DNA of 64,000 nt, taken from assembly GCF_040833965.1 (NCBI RefSeq), contig NZ_CP162142.1, forward strand, positions 2,381,001 through 2,445,000, in the 5' to 3' direction. This DNA is from Leptospira sp. WS39.C2 (GTDB lineage Bacteria > Spirochaetota > Leptospiria > Leptospirales > Leptospiraceae). Shown here one piece after another: positions 43,259-54,008 of this stretch; positions within the stretch are counted from its first letter, which is position 1, and each line of letters opens with the position of its first letter. A program made the position numbers and the translations under genes. The notes under the pieces are model-generated. The model was not told where the DNA came from. It saw only the letters and a list, made by a program, of their open reading frames with translations, and ran no database searches.

Positions 43259-45430
43259 TTGGAACCATTTTCAGAACTTGGAGAAACAGAACACCCACTT
43301 ATGGGAGATGTTTCTGAACCATCATACTTTATTTTATTACCAAAAAACATAGCGAGTTATTCCTTAACTTCACAAGCCATCTTAGAAGAATTACGGGTGC
43401 GTCATAGGCGATTGGAAATGCATGGAAGTGCTGAAATCACACCAACTCTTTTTCTCACTTTAGATTCCATCCCAGATCTTTTATCAAAACAAGTTCAGTT
43501 AACGGAATCTCACAAAACCAATACTGCTATCAAAGAAGCATTAAAGGAATTAGCTGGTCTAACGGAACACAATAAAGAGCCTGTTGTGTATTTTTATCCC
43601 TTCATTTTGCTTGTGGACCAAAAACTTGTTTTTCGTTTGAGTATGATTTCACCTCAATCAAAAGAAAAAACGGATGTAATTCCGTTTCGAAGGTCATGTT
43701 TCAAGTATAGCATTGATTTAGTGGATCTTTTATTTAAAAATCGTTCTAATAGAGATCTAATTTTAGAAGAAATAAATCCTGGAAATATTTTACTCCGATC
43801 TGACCAAAAAGGAAATGTATACTTCTTCCCTACTAAACTGAGTTTTGAATCCGAATTGGAAGCGATCCTCAGATCTAGTATGGAACCATTTGGACCATTA
43901 CCTACTAAAGATTTTATTTTAGATGTTGTGACCCGAGGAAAGGATACGGCAAAGTTGGTGGAAATTGTACCGGGTTACCATTTTGTTTTACCAAGTGGTT
44001 CTTTTCACCCAGAATACAACAAACATTTAACAGTTCAATTAGATGGTCTTATAAAGTTTTCTTTTCCTTATTTAAAACGTTATGCAAAAGAAAACAAATA
44101 CGAAGGTTTTTTAGAAAAACTCACAGACTTGGAATTAAAAATTCCAAATCAAACGGATGAACTTTTAAATTCAGCACATTCTTTTGTTTTAGAATTATCC
44201 TCATTACTTGGAGAATTTCCGTTTGATAAACTAACGAGTGAAGAATCTATTCGTGTCAAAAATGGAATCCAAGACAGTATCACAATCTTAACAAAATTGT
44301 CTCGTTATTTAACGGAACAAAAAAAAGAGGATGCGGAAGACGAATTATTTTCTCTCATCCAAACACTTAGCACAAAAATTGAAGAAAATACAAAAAACAC
44401 TCTAACACTCACCAAACTCAACTTATATGCCGAAACCAAAGTTCTTAATCTCAAATCAGATTCAGAGTATAAAAGAGCAATTGAAAAAATTGTAAAAACA
44501 TTATCTGATACCTATGGATGTTTGGAAATGAAAGAGGAAAATTTCCATGTCCTCTTTGCCCTTGACCAAAAGTTTCTGACAAAAGTAGAAGAGAACACAT
44601 TCAAACTCGCAAAAACAAATCCTGATTTCAGAAATGAACTTCCCATACTTGACCAAATCCGAAATTTATTAAAAAATCGATCAGATATATCCATTGATAA
44701 GGAAGATGTTTCAGAGACTTTTAAAGAAGTAGAAACAGAATCCGAACCCCAAATCACAAAAGAACCGATATTTTCGTTTTCTTCCTTACAAGAAAAATTT
44801 CATGTTCCAATTGGTATATTCAGTTTCCTAACCTTATCTTCGATTGTGACCATTGGTTCTTTACTCATTGGGAGTCTAGAGTATTTAGGAAGTGGGTTTG
44901 GTTCTAGTTTATTGATTGGATTTTTACTTGGTTATTTGTATAGGAAGGATGGCAAACCAAAACAAAACCTAGAAAAACAAAAAACTATTGTTCCAAAAGA
45001 AAATCGTTCACTGAACATTGCGAAGGTGGCAGAAGCATTTATTTATCCAAAAAAGTTTAATAGTATAGCGGAAAAAGTATACGATTCCAAACGACTTCGA
45101 AATCATATCGAAGATTGTGTAGAAGATATAAAACTAGAACTTTCGCAATCTGATCAAAAAAAAGATACGAATAAAATCGTTGCGGAAATAGAACATGCGA
45201 TTTTACAAATTTCTGTCGTGATGAAAATACCAGAACCCATCCAATTGAAAAATAGATCAAAGGAACTCATCCTATCAAAATCAGATTTTCGTACAATTTT
45301 ATTTCGCACCCAACTCGCGGAATACTACCGAAAGGAAGCAAGTTTATACAAATCGGACCGGGACCAAATGGATTACATCCAGTTTATCATCCGCGAATTA
45401 GAATTTGGCTATAATAAATATATAAAGTGA
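43259..45430 (+). CDS. Large hypothetical protein with central membrane helices
   Basis: 723 residues from a TTG; ATG at 43301 is an equally possible start. Residues ~1-510 are soluble and alpha-helical (a long helical region ~270-500). Two hydrophobic helices sit at ~520-565 (IFSFLTLSSIVTIGSLLIGSL, SSLLIGFLLGYLY), followed by a basic helical cytosolic C terminus. No family recognised. It may be an envelope scaffold. Confidence 0.7.
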   Translation: MEPFSELGETEHPLMGDVSEPSYFILLPKNIASYSLTSQAILEELRVRHRRLEMHGSAEITPTLFLTLDSIPDLLSKQVQLTESHKTNTAIKEALKELAGLTEHNKEPVVYFYPFILLVDQKLVFRLSMISPQSKEKTDVIPFRRSCFKYSIDLVDLLFKNRSNRDLILEEINPGNILLRSDQKGNVYFFPTKLSFESELEAILRSSMEPFGPLPTKDFILDVVTRGKDTAKLVEIVPGYHFVLPSGSFHPEYNKHLTVQLDGLIKFSFPYLKRYAKENKYEGFLEKLTDLELKIPNQTDELLNSAHSFVLELSSLLGEFPFDKLTSEESIRVKNGIQDSITILTKLSRYLTEQKKEDAEDELFSLIQTLSTKIEENTKNTLTLTKLNLYAETKVLNLKSDSEYKRAIEKIVKTLSDTYGCLEMKEENFHVLFALDQKFLTKVEENTFKLAKTNPDFRNELPILDQIRNLLKNRSDISIDKEDVSETFKEVETESEPQITKEPIFSFSSLQEKFHVPIGIFSFLTLSSIVTIGSLLIGSLEYLGSGFGSSLLIGFLLGYLYRKDGKPKQNLEKQKTIVPKENRSLNIAKVAEAFIYPKKFNSIAEKVYDSKRLRNHIEDCVEDIKLELSQSDQKKDTNKIVAEIEHAILQISVVMKIPEPIQLKNRSKELILSKSDFRTILFRTQLAEYYRKEASLYKSDRDQMDYIQFIIRELEFGYNKYIK

Positions 45431-45443
45431 GAATTCTGACATT

Positions 45444-46073
45444 ATGAAGTTCATTCTTTCTCCCATCATTTTAGGTTCCATCGTGGTTTTGTTTTCCTTA
45501 GGTTGCAAAAAGGAAGTGGTGGATGCAAACATTTGGATTGAAGAACACAAAGAAGAAAAAGTTCTGAACCTTTCCAATAAAGAGGTAGGGATTCTTCCCA
45601 CTTCTATTGGAAACTTATCAAATGTTGAGGAACTCACCCTTCAATACGATTCACTCACTACTTTACCTAAAGAAATTGGAAATCTAAAACAACTGAGGAT
45701 TTTAAATCTTTTTGGAAACCCTCTCACTGATTTACCGGAAGAACTCGGAAATTTACAAAACCTGGAAGTTTTACTCCTCGGCCGCACCCAATTGCGAGAA
45801 ATTCCACCAGTCATTTCAAGATTAAAACATCTAAAAACCCTTGCTTTGGATGAAACCAAAGTGCAACTAACAGAAGCGGACGTGGACGTGATCGCAAACC
45901 TCCCCCACTTGGAAATCCTTGACCTAAGCCTAATGAGAGAATACAAAACACTCCCCAAAAATTTGGCAAAACTCTCCTTTCTGAAACAACTTGTTTTACA
46001 AAAAACTCTTTTGGAAAAATCGGATGTGATGAGGCTTCGAGACGAGTTACCCAAGGTGCGAGTGAAACTATAA
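45444..46073 (+). CDS. Leucine-rich repeat lipoprotein
   Basis: 209 residues. Lipobox SLGC at residue 21. From ~40 six to seven leucine-rich repeats of the leptospiral 23-residue type (e.g. LPTSIGNLSNVEELTLQYDSL, LPKEIGNLKQLRILNLFGNPL, LPEELGNLQNLEVLLLGRT). LRR lipoproteins are expanded in Leptospira and mediate protein contacts at the surface. Confidence 0.9.
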   Translation: MKFILSPIILGSIVVLFSLGCKKEVVDANIWIEEHKEEKVLNLSNKEVGILPTSIGNLSNVEELTLQYDSLTTLPKEIGNLKQLRILNLFGNPLTDLPEELGNLQNLEVLLLGRTQLREIPPVISRLKHLKTLALDETKVQLTEADVDVIANLPHLEILDLSLMREYKTLPKNLAKLSFLKQLVLQKTLLEKSDVMRLRDELPKVRVKL

Positions 46074-46133
46074 GAGTTTCGATATTTTTTTTCCGTTTTC
46101 TCTTTGGAATAGAATTCAAACACTGGTCTTACT

Positions 46134-48884
46134 ATGGCCAAAACAGAAACGGAAAATCCTTACTCTAAAACAGTTCTCTTACCGGAGACTCATTTTCCCA
46201 TGAAAGCCGACCTGGCAAAACGTGAGCCAGGCCAAATCAAAATTTGGAAAGACCAAAAGGTGTTCCAAAAAATGAAAGAAGTTCGAAAAAACAAACCTTC
46301 GTTTGTTTTGCATGACGGGCCACCGTATGCCAATGGAAATTTCCATGTTGGTCACTCCCTCAATAAAATTTTAAAAGATATCATCATAAAATCCAAAACT
46401 CTTTCTGGTTTCCAAACCGATATGATCCCAGGTTGGGATTGCCACGGTCTTCCTATCGAAGTACAAGTATTAAAGAATCTTGGAAAAGAAGCAAGGAATA
46501 CGAGTCCGAGTGATCTTAGAAAAAAATGCAGAGAGTATGCAACTGAGTTTGTAGGCAAACAAGGTGAAGATTTAAATCGGTTTTTATGTTTTTGGGATGA
46601 AGAACACAAATACCTCACCATGGCTCCTGAATTTGAAGCAAGGATTGTAGAAGTGTTTGGATCTCTTTTTGAAAAGGGATATATCTACAAAGGAAAAAAA
46701 CCAGTTTATTGGTGTATTGATTTGGCAACTGCTCATGCGGAAGCAGAGATCGAATACCAAAACCATGTTTCTCCTTCCATCTATGTAAAGTTTCCTGTCA
46801 AAGGAGAAGCAGATACATATTGCCTCATCTGGACCACAACTCCATGGACACTTCCTGCAAACCTTGCGATTTGTTTTAACGAAGAACTTCCCTACTCTAT
46901 TTTCCAATCAGACAGTCATGGCCGACTAATACTTGCTGAAGGTTTAAAAGAAGCAGTAGAACAAAAAACGGGTATCACACTTACCAAAATCAAATCCCTC
47001 TCCAATGTTGACTTAAAACAAATGGTTTTCCTCCATCCATTTTTAGAACGTGAATCCATACCACTTTTTGGTAACCATGTCACACTTGATGCAGGAACAG
47101 GTTGTGTGCATACAGCACCAGGTCATGGAACAGATGACTACCGCGTGGGAACTGCTGCGGGACTTCCAACTCTTTCCCCCGTAGACGATTACGGCCGTTA
47201 TACGGATGAGTTTGAAATGATGAAAGGTGTAAAAATCTGGGATGCCAATCCAAAGATTGTTGAACTACTCCGAGAAAAAAATGCCCTTGTTCATTTTTCG
47301 GAATTCACCCACTCTTATCCACATAGTTGGAGGAGTAAAAAACCTCTTATCTTTCGTGCGACACCACAATGGTTTTTTTCCATCGACCATAATGGACTCC
47401 GCGAAGAATCACTGAAGGCCATCGACAAAGTTCAGTGGATCCCCGACTGGGGGATCACAAGGATTCGTTCCATGGTAGAATCTAGACCTGACTGGTGTTT
47501 GTCGAGGCAAAGGAATTGGGGTGTACCGATCCCTTCCTTTACTTGTAAGTCATGTGGACAGACCCATCTTGATGACAAAACCATCCAACACTTCATCCAA
47601 ATTGTTAAAAAAGAAGGGATCGAAGTTTGGTATGAAAAAGATGCCAAAGACTTATTGCCACAAGGTTCAAAGTGTAACAAATGTGGGTCCGAAGACCTAA
47701 AACAAGACAAAGATATCTTAGATGTATGGTTTGATTCAGGCGTTTCCAGCTTTGCCGTGTTTGGTGATTCGATGGGTAAAGAACCTGCTGATTTATATTT
47801 GGAAGGGTCGGACCAACACCGAGGTTGGTTCCAATCTTCCCTTTGGCCATCTATGGCAATCCGTAAAACACCTCCGTATAAATCCGTCCTCACACATGGA
47901 TATGTATTAGATGACAAAGGTCATGCGATGTCCAAGTCCCTTGGCAATGTGATCAATCCAACAACAGATATCATCAACCAATATGGAGCAGATATTTTAC
48001 GCCTTTGGGTGAGCACACAAGATTTCCGAGATGATGTAAAAATTGGAAAAGACTCCATCAAAACTGTCTCTGAAGCATATCGTAAAATTAGAAACACCTT
48101 TCGGTATTTATTAGGAAATACAAACTCCTCCACACTCGAATGGAATCTGAAACAAAAAGACCTCGAAACCATTGATAGATACTACCTTCACAAACTGGCA
48201 AAGCTGAATGAGGATGTCAAAAAACTTTATGACTCCTACCAGTTCCACCAAGTGTATCATAAAGTTCTTGTTTTCTGTACGGTAGATTTATCACAAGATT
48301 ACTTTGAAATCATCCGCGATCGAATGTATTGTGATGCGAAAGATTCTAAAACAAGACGTTCTTCGGAATACACACTGGCAGTGATTTTGGAAGTGCTTTC
48401 CAAACTTCTTGCTCCCATCCTTTCCTTCACTACCGAAGAAGTATGGTCTACCTTCGGAAAAAAAGATTCTGTTTTTTATTCAGATTTTTTTGACCTATCA
48501 GAATGGCTGGATGATTCTCTTGAATCCGAATTCAAACATGTGTTTGCAACAAAAGAAGAAGTCCAAAAAGCATTAGAAGAAGCAAGAAAACTCGGAAAAC
48601 TTGGTAAGTCACTTGAAGCAGAGGTTTTCATTCCAGGAAATTCCTTAAAAGATTCAAAGTTTTCGAAAGATGACCTTAGTCTATTTTTTGTGGTATCGGA
48701 AGTATCTTTTGATCAAAATGAAATCAGTGAAGTCTATTCGGAATGGAAAGGTGAAACAGGTACAATCCAAATTCGGAAACCACACCACCATGAATGCCCA
48801 CGTTGCTGGCGCCATGTATCGGAATCGGCAAGTACCCTATGCAAACGTTGTGCAGACGTTGTTTCAAAACTCTCCCCTAAGTAA
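46134..48884 (+). CDS. ileS: Isoleucyl-tRNA synthetase
   Basis: 916 residues, the usual length for bacterial IleRS. HIGH-type motif in [17 protein letters not shown], editing domain with [17 protein letters not shown] and [23 protein letters not shown] motif as AMSKSLGN, and C-terminal zinc ribbon CPRCWRHV...CKRC. Charges tRNA-Ile and edits valine. It converges on murJ, whose stop codon overlaps. Confidence 0.98.
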   Translation: MAKTETENPYSKTVLLPETHFPMKADLAKREPGQIKIWKDQKVFQKMKEVRKNKPSFVLHDGPPYANGNFHVGHSLNKILKDIIIKSKTLSGFQTDMIPGWDCHGLPIEVQVLKNLGKEARNTSPSDLRKKCREYATEFVGKQGEDLNRFLCFWDEEHKYLTMAPEFEARIVEVFGSLFEKGYIYKGKKPVYWCIDLATAHAEAEIEYQNHVSPSIYVKFPVKGEADTYCLIWTTTPWTLPANLAICFNEELPYSIFQSDSHGRLILAEGLKEAVEQKTGITLTKIKSLSNVDLKQMVFLHPFLERESIPLFGNHVTLDAGTGCVHTAPGHGTDDYRVGTAAGLPTLSPVDDYGRYTDEFEMMKGVKIWDANPKIVELLREKNALVHFSEFTHSYPHSWRSKKPLIFRATPQWFFSIDHNGLREESLKAIDKVQWIPDWGITRIRSMVESRPDWCLSRQRNWGVPIPSFTCKSCGQTHLDDKTIQHFIQIVKKEGIEVWYEKDAKDLLPQGSKCNKCGSEDLKQDKDILDVWFDSGVSSFAVFGDSMGKEPADLYLEGSDQHRGWFQSSLWPSMAIRKTPPYKSVLTHGYVLDDKGHAMSKSLGNVINPTTDIINQYGADILRLWVSTQDFRDDVKIGKDSIKTVSEAYRKIRNTFRYLLGNTNSSTLEWNLKQKDLETIDRYYLHKLAKLNEDVKKLYDSYQFHQVYHKVLVFCTVDLSQDYFEIIRDRMYCDAKDSKTRRSSEYTLAVILEVLSKLLAPILSFTTEEVWSTFGKKDSVFYSDFFDLSEWLDDSLESEFKHVFATKEEVQKALEEARKLGKLGKSLEAEVFIPGNSLKDSKFSKDDLSLFFVVSEVSFDQNEISEVYSEWKGETGTIQIRKPHHHECPRCWRHVSESASTLCKRCADVVSKLSPK

Positions 48885-48893
48885 TGTTAGGGG
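48874..48893. terminator. Bidirectional terminator between ileS and murJ
   Basis: CCCCTAA-GTAATG-TTAGGGG followed by ATTTT on the + strand and by AGAGTTTT on the - strand. The hairpin contains the overlapping stop codons of both genes. Confidence 0.7.
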
Positions 48894-50511
48894 ATTTTCG
48901 TTTCCACTTTCGCAAAAACCTACCAATGATGATTTCGGATTCCGAAAGCCGTGTGTAGGTAGCGATTCCAAAATATAAAACTACAGCAGGAACCATCGAA
49001 ATGGTTAAACAGATCCGACTTAGATTTGCATAACTCAGACCAAGGGTATTTGTTCCCCAATTTTGTAAGTTTGGTTTGATCAACCATTCGGAAAACAAAA
49101 GCCAAAAGAAAAGCCCAGACAAAGCCGGTACCATTTTCAAAATCCGTTTCCCAACAGTAACAAATGGAATTTGCACTTGGTGTGTTTTTAAAAAAAACAA
49201 TAACAGCGATGAAGTTACAATTGCACTCAAGGCCGAAGCGAGAGCGATTGCTGAGTGTTTTAAAAAAAACATAAGGCCAATACTCACAACAACACTAAGG
49301 ACAAAGGAAATCAATTGGATCCGAAGAGGAGTTTTTGTATCGGAGAATGCATAATAAGAGGATACAAGCACTTTATTGATGCTATAAAATGGAATCGCAA
49401 GTGAATAAAACACGAGTGGGAAAAATGCAGTAAGAGTGGCAAGATGGTCCCAACGTCCACCATAATAGATCGAATCCAAAACTGTTTCCCCAAGAACCGC
49501 CAAACCTATGCTTGCTGGCAAAGTCAAAAAAAACGCAAACGACAATACATCTGAAATTTCTTTTGGAACATTTTCTTCCCTCCCTTCTCGTAAATCTTTT
49601 AAAAGAGACGGAAGGATGGTTGTTGCAAGGGCCACCCCAATGATCCCTGTGGGGAGTTGCACAAGCCTTTGGGAATAATCCAAACTGACAACTGCACCAA
49701 GCCCTGGGTTTTGGTTTTGGATGTAGTTTGCAAGAAAGATGTCCACAAGGAGCCCAAATTGGTAAAAACTTCCACCAAGAGCCGCAGGTAACATGAGTTT
49801 AAAAATCTTTTTGATCGCAGGGTGTTTGAAATCTAATCGAAAGATAGGTCCAAAACCATTATGGTAAACAAACCAACCTTGCACCATAAGTTGTAATACC
49901 CCACCACAAACAATTCCATATGCAAGGTAAAATACCCGATCTTTGATTTCGTGATAAAAAGGAAAAACAAAAAGAAATACTGCAAGATAACTAAAGTTAA
50001 GAATGATAGGAGACAAAGAAGGAACAAAGTATTTATGATGTGAGTTGGAAATCGACATAAAAATCGACGAAAGACTCGCCGTCATAATGAGAAAAAACAA
50101 TACTAATGAAAGTTCAACGACCAAATTTCCATATTCTGGCGTTCCACCAACAAGTGTGGGTAAAAACTGAGCAGCGAATAGCCAAAAACATGCGACAAAT
50201 ATTGACAAACATAGGAAAAGGAAACTCAGAACCGTTCCCGCCATCACTCGGGCTTCCATCACACCCATCTTTTCATATTCAGAGAAAATTGGCATAAAAG
50301 ATTGGCTTAAGGTTCCTTCCGCAAGAAGGTTTCGAAACATATTGGGAAGTCGGTAAGCAACGCTAAAAGCAGAAGCTACCATACCCGTTCCAAAACTAAC
50401 AGCCATAAAGTGGTCACGTATAAGACCTAATATTCTAGATAAAAACGTGTAAAAAGATAAAGCAAGGGATCGTTTTGTACTGGATTCGTTCCCAGGGACT
50501 TGGTTTGTCAT
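48877..50511 (-). CDS. murJ: Lipid II flippase MurJ (MviN)
   Basis: 544 residues with ~14 membrane helices of the MOP superfamily. N-terminal hallmark [62 protein letters not shown], and [20 protein letters not shown]. Flips lipid II for peptidoglycan synthesis. Last gene of a minus-strand group with a STAS gene 11 bp upstream. Confidence 0.96.
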   Translation of the reverse strand: MTNQVPGNESSTKRSLALSFYTFLSRILGLIRDHFMAVSFGTGMVASAFSVAYRLPNMFRNLLAEGTLSQSFMPIFSEYEKMGVMEARVMAGTVLSFLFLCLSIFVACFWLFAAQFLPTLVGGTPEYGNLVVELSLVLFFLIMTASLSSIFMSISNSHHKYFVPSLSPIILNFSYLAVFLFVFPFYHEIKDRVFYLAYGIVCGGVLQLMVQGWFVYHNGFGPIFRLDFKHPAIKKIFKLMLPAALGGSFYQFGLLVDIFLANYIQNQNPGLGAVVSLDYSQRLVQLPTGIIGVALATTILPSLLKDLREGREENVPKEISDVLSFAFFLTLPASIGLAVLGETVLDSIYYGGRWDHLATLTAFFPLVFYSLAIPFYSINKVLVSSYYAFSDTKTPLRIQLISFVLSVVVSIGLMFFLKHSAIALASALSAIVTSSLLLFFLKTHQVQIPFVTVGKRILKMVPALSGLFFWLLFSEWLIKPNLQNWGTNTLGLSYANLSRICLTISMVPAVVLYFGIATYTRLSESEIIIGRFLRKWKRKSPNIT

Positions 50512-50522
50512 ACGACCAGGAT

Positions 50523-51392
50523 TTAGAGAGGATTTAATTTTTCAAGAAAACGGATGGAACCATTGGGACTCAATTGGAACTGTGTTTTACAACTTGGGCA
50601 TTCGTGTTTTCCAAATTTAAATAACCTGAGTCTTGTCCCACATACTTCACATTGGATGATCCTTTCGACTGTTTCCAATTGTTTGGTTTTCGATTGGATA
50701 TAACTCGGTATTTTGTCCAACTTTATTTCTGGTTCATGACCTGATTTGTAATGAGAAAATCGCCTTTCCAGTTCAGAACTCAAAGATTCTTTAATCTCTA
50801 ATCTGAGTTGGTTTATCTTTTCTTCGAGAACAGTTTCCATTGGGGAAGGTGTAGTTTTAGTATTCGGAAGATCATCTTTGATTGATTCCAATGTCGAAAT
50901 GGGTTCTTTGTCTCGTACTACACTTCCTTCTTCTTTTGATTTCCCTGTAAAATAAAATCGAATTTTATTTCCTTCCGCCTTTCCCCCAAGACCTAATTCC
51001 TTTTTGTCGGTTGGATTTTCATACTTTGTTATTTCTGTCTTTTCTCTTTCATGGGAAGATACATCTACTTGTAATAAAAAAGATTCTGCAGCATTATGGC
51101 TTCGAAAAATTGGAAGTGTTTCAAATAGTCCCACCAATTTCAGTACATCTTCCACTTCAGATTTTAATCCATAAATTGCATACACAGCATTTGATTTTAC
51201 AATTTGTTTGTGAATTTTAACAAGGATACTGATTCCATTTGATGTGATGAAATCAAGTGCCCCAAGTTGGAATAAAAATTTCCGATAACCTTTGTTTAGT
51301 TGTGATTCGAAGTAACGATAAAAATCGTCAGCACTACTTCCGTCCAAACCACCTTTTAATTGAATGGAAAATACTTTGTCTTTTGATTCCAT
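50523..51392 (-). CDS. STAS-domain protein with C-terminal zinc ribbon
   Basis: 289 residues. N-terminal STAS domain (~5-105: VFSIQLKGGLDGSSADDFYRYFESQL, LGALDFITSNGISILVKIHK), a variable linker, a coiled coil (~185-215) and a zinc ribbon at the C terminus (CEVCGTRLRLFKFGKHECPSCKTQF). Probably a signalling antagonist or adaptor. It lies between a membrane sensor gene (3 bp upstream) and murJ, so these three are likely one operon. Confidence 0.82.
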   Translation of the reverse strand: MESKDKVFSIQLKGGLDGSSADDFYRYFESQLNKGYRKFLFQLGALDFITSNGISILVKIHKQIVKSNAVYAIYGLKSEVEDVLKLVGLFETLPIFRSHNAAESFLLQVDVSSHEREKTEITKYENPTDKKELGLGGKAEGNKIRFYFTGKSKEEGSVVRDKEPISTLESIKDDLPNTKTTPSPMETVLEEKINQLRLEIKESLSSELERRFSHYKSGHEPEIKLDKIPSYIQSKTKQLETVERIIQCEVCGTRLRLFKFGKHECPSCKTQFQLSPNGSIRFLEKLNPL

Positions 51393-51395
51393 AAA

Positions 51396-52361
51396 TTATC
51401 CTAAGAAAATTGCATCTCTCACTGTAGATTCATTTGTTTCAACATTCACTTGGTCAATCACAGGACCACCTGGTAATACTTCCAACTCGGAAGTTGATTC
51501 CTTTTCATTTGTTGGTATTTCTTCTTGTAAAACACTCACTTGTGATGTTGGTTCCAATGTTTTTTTCTGAAAGATTGGTAATGATTCTCCAGTTCCATTT
51601 TCAACCAAATGGTCTTTTGTCACAAACATTGAATAGGCGACAAAAACTCCTGTGAGTAATAAACTTACTACGAAGGCGATGAGAAAGTAATTAAATACCA
51701 TCCATTCCACAAGTTTCCATTGGTTTTCAAATAATAGTCCTAAATTCCCGCGCTCATACACAAGGATGACAAGTCCAGAAACATCTAAGGTTCCTGGTTT
51801 GTATAATGGTGTCGTGAGTCTGATTGTATTGGATTTAGCTAAAGGGAGAAAGGATACCACCCATTCAAATCCACTTCGAATTTTCGGATCTCGTTTGGAA
51901 TTAAGGATTGGGTTTTCACCATTTTCTGGTTCCGACCATTCCCATTTTTTCATCCGTATGCCTTTGCGAAAAAACGTAGATTTGGATAATTCTTCGTCTG
52001 GTTTTCGTTTTCGGAGTTCTTCTAATGTAAAAATAGTATCAGTGGAAACAAGTAATGTAGCATCTGGTGCATACAAACTGATCTTTAAAAAACGAAACTC
52101 TTCTGGATCATTTTTGGATTGTTCCACATACCGTTGGAACATCTTTTCAATTTCCACATAACCTTCGTTATTAAGCCTATGTTCAGCGCTTTTAGCTAAA
52201 GCAAGACTCAAATCCCTTGCTCTATGATCAGAAATAAATTGTTCTTGGACGAGAGCATTTTGTAAGGACTCATAAAATGTCCAAACTACCCCACTGAGTG
52301 CAAGGGTTTCCGAGAGGATAAAAAATAAGATAAAGGATAGAAAAAAACGTGAATATTTCAT
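51396..52361 (-). CDS. Two-helix membrane protein with extracytoplasmic sensor-like domain
   Basis: 321 residues. Helix 1 at ~7-28, an extracytoplasmic region ~30-215 resembling a single Cache-like sensor (FLKISLYAPDATLLVSTDTIFTLEEL), helix 2 at ~225-250 and a ~70-residue acidic cytosolic tail rich in E, V and P. No output domain is attached; the neighbouring STAS protein may be the partner (inference). Confidence 0.7.
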   Translation of the reverse strand: MKYSRFFLSFILFFILSETLALSGVVWTFYESLQNALVQEQFISDHRARDLSLALAKSAEHRLNNEGYVEIEKMFQRYVEQSKNDPEEFRFLKISLYAPDATLLVSTDTIFTLEELRKRKPDEELSKSTFFRKGIRMKKWEWSEPENGENPILNSKRDPKIRSGFEWVVSFLPLAKSNTIRLTTPLYKPGTLDVSGLVILVYERGNLGLLFENQWKLVEWMVFNYFLIAFVVSLLLTGVFVAYSMFVTKDHLVENGTGESLPIFQKKTLEPTSQVSVLQEEIPTNEKESTSELEVLPGGPVIDQVNVETNESTVRDAIFLG

Positions 52362-52417
52362 GGATCCCCCTTTTACTTTTCGGCCAAATCCATAAAAAGG
52401 ACATAAGAAATTCGAGG

Positions 52418-53074
52418 TTAAGGGAGGAGGGAAAGGAAGTGTTTTGAGAAACGTAAAACAAATTCCTTCCTTTTTTTTGGATACCCTTCGGAAAAACCGA
52501 GATTACTGAGAGAAGTCATATCCTCGGACCTTGCCCCACATGGGTTGATGAGGGAAAAGGTTTTTAGGGAATTGATTCCGTTTAAGGCAAAACCAAAACT
52601 AGTGAAGTATGATTTGGCAAAAATTCCTTCTGAGATCAGTTTTTGCTTCAAATCCACTGTATACAATCCAGGTGATTTCGGATTTTCAACCACAACGAGT
52701 CCCCAGGTATCTTTCACAGCAACCACCAAACTTTCGTTTAAGTTTCGCAAAAAATCTCCTAAACTTAAATTCCTTTTTTTCAAATCTAGATGGAGGTATC
52801 CTACAATTTGGCCTGGTTCATGGGCAGTAAAATCACCACCTCTTGGCAAACTGATAAAGTCCACACCGAGTTCTTCCAGTCTTTGTTTGGATACCAAAAG
52901 ATTTTCCGCTTTCGCACCTATGCCCCCTGTCAAACATGGACTGTGTTCCAAAAAGAGCATGGATTCCCTTCGATTTTTCCTGGAATTTTCCTGGAAATCC
53001 AAGTATCTTTGGTAAGGTACAATCGAAGGAAAGAGATAGGAAGGTAGTCCTTTTTGATGGAGAAACTTTTGCAT
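52418..53074 (-). CDS. lipB: Octanoyl-ACP:protein octanoyltransferase LipB
   Basis: 218 residues. LEHSPCLTGGIGAKAENLLV, RGGDFTAHEPGQIVGYLHLDLK, LYTVDLKQKLISEGIFAKSYFTSFGFALNG and catalytic cysteine in NPCGARSEDMTSL, the LipB signature. First step of lipoate biosynthesis. Its start overlaps the divergent gene by 18 bp. Confidence 0.93.
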   Translation of the reverse strand: MQKFLHQKGLPSYLFPSIVPYQRYLDFQENSRKNRRESMLFLEHSPCLTGGIGAKAENLLVSKQRLEELGVDFISLPRGGDFTAHEPGQIVGYLHLDLKKRNLSLGDFLRNLNESLVVAVKDTWGLVVVENPKSPGLYTVDLKQKLISEGIFAKSYFTSFGFALNGINSLKTFSLINPCGARSEDMTSLSNLGFSEGYPKKRKEFVLRFSKHFLSLLP

Positions 53075-53590
53075 GCGATCCTTTGGATCCTCGAAAAATC
53101 ACCGAATGGCCGAGCTCGCTTAGATTTAGCGAAGCTTCTCTACTATTCGGATGGTGTCCATTTCCAAAAACATGCGGAAATGATCACAAGAGGAGACTAT
53201 ATCCACTTAGAAGACTCACCTTACCCCGTCAAACTGAACGAAGCCCTTTTATTTTTAAAAGACAAGGGTCATATTGAAGTGGTTCCCAAAATTGAAGGGA
53301 ATGGCATCCAAGGTTTTGCCTTACGATTTGTAAAACCACTAGAGGGTCTTATCCTTTCGCGGGAAGAAAAACGTGTGATGATGAAGGTTGTGGAAGCTTT
53401 CCGTGGACGTGTGGTGGATGAAAACCGCCATTACCCAAACCTTTACGAAAATTATGTCGTCACTCCCTTATTTGCGGCCATTCCGTTTTCCGTGGACAGG
53501 ATCAATACGAAAATCCACGTCCTTGTCCAAAAAAGCCTTTTGAATCTATCGGGCAAAATGTTTAGAGTTTTATTTGAGAGGTCAGAATGA
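53057..53590 (+). CDS. Panacea/SocA-like (DUF4065-type) protein
   Basis: 177 residues. [50 protein letters not shown] has the layout of the SocA/GepA-like Panacea domain (KLLY-x-x-D, G-x-x-IT, Y, P-V), whose members serve as antitoxins or phage-associated regulators. No obvious toxin partner is adjacent: it overlaps panD by 4 bp downstream and lipB upstream. ATG 53057 chosen over TTG 53054. Confidence 0.65.
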   Translation: MEKLLHAILWILEKSPNGRARLDLAKLLYYSDGVHFQKHAEMITRGDYIHLEDSPYPVKLNEALLFLKDKGHIEVVPKIEGNGIQGFALRFVKPLEGLILSREEKRVMMKVVEAFRGRVVDENRHYPNLYENYVVTPLFAAIPFSVDRINTKIHVLVQKSLLNLSGKMFRVLFERSE

Positions 53591-53943
53591 TCATCACTGT
53601 TTGCAAAGGCAAAATCCACAGAGCCGTCGTTACCGAGGCGGAACTCCACTACGAAGGTAGTCTCACCGTCGACCAAGACCTAATGGATATGGCCGGGATG
53701 AGACCCTATGAACAAGTGAGTGTAGTGAACGTAAATAACGGCGCCAGATTCGAAACCTACCTAATTGTAGGAGAACGAGGTTCGGGAACCATTTGTTTGA
53801 ATGGAGCAGCCGCTCGGCTTGGGATGAAGGGTGACAAAGTCATCATCATCACTTATGGCCAAGCGGATGAAAAGGACCTCCCAAGCGACTACAAACCGAA
53901 AGTTGTCTTCGTGGATGAAAACAATCGGCCGAAAAAAGCCTAA
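53587..53943 (+). CDS. panD: Aspartate 1-decarboxylase
   Basis: 118 residues. Self-processing G-S bond in [11 protein letters not shown] (S25 becomes pyruvoyl), then [46 protein letters not shown]. Makes beta-alanine for pantothenate. ATGA overlap with the preceding gene. Confidence 0.96.
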   Translation: MIITVCKGKIHRAVVTEAELHYEGSLTVDQDLMDMAGMRPYEQVSVVNVNNGARFETYLIVGERGSGTICLNGAAARLGMKGDKVIIITYGQADEKDLPSDYKPKVVFVDENNRPKKA

Positions 53944-54008
53944 ATTCCCTAATTTTTCTAGGGCATTTCTTCGATACTAACTGTATAAACCAAATTGGTA
54001 GTCGGAAC

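Noticed and set aside
43162..43350. Minus-strand ORF before the large hypothetical gene
   Set aside because: Low-complexity basic peptide overlapping the start of the + strand gene; no ribosome site.
46352..46907. Minus-strand ORFs within ileS
   Set aside because: Shadows of a well-conserved gene.
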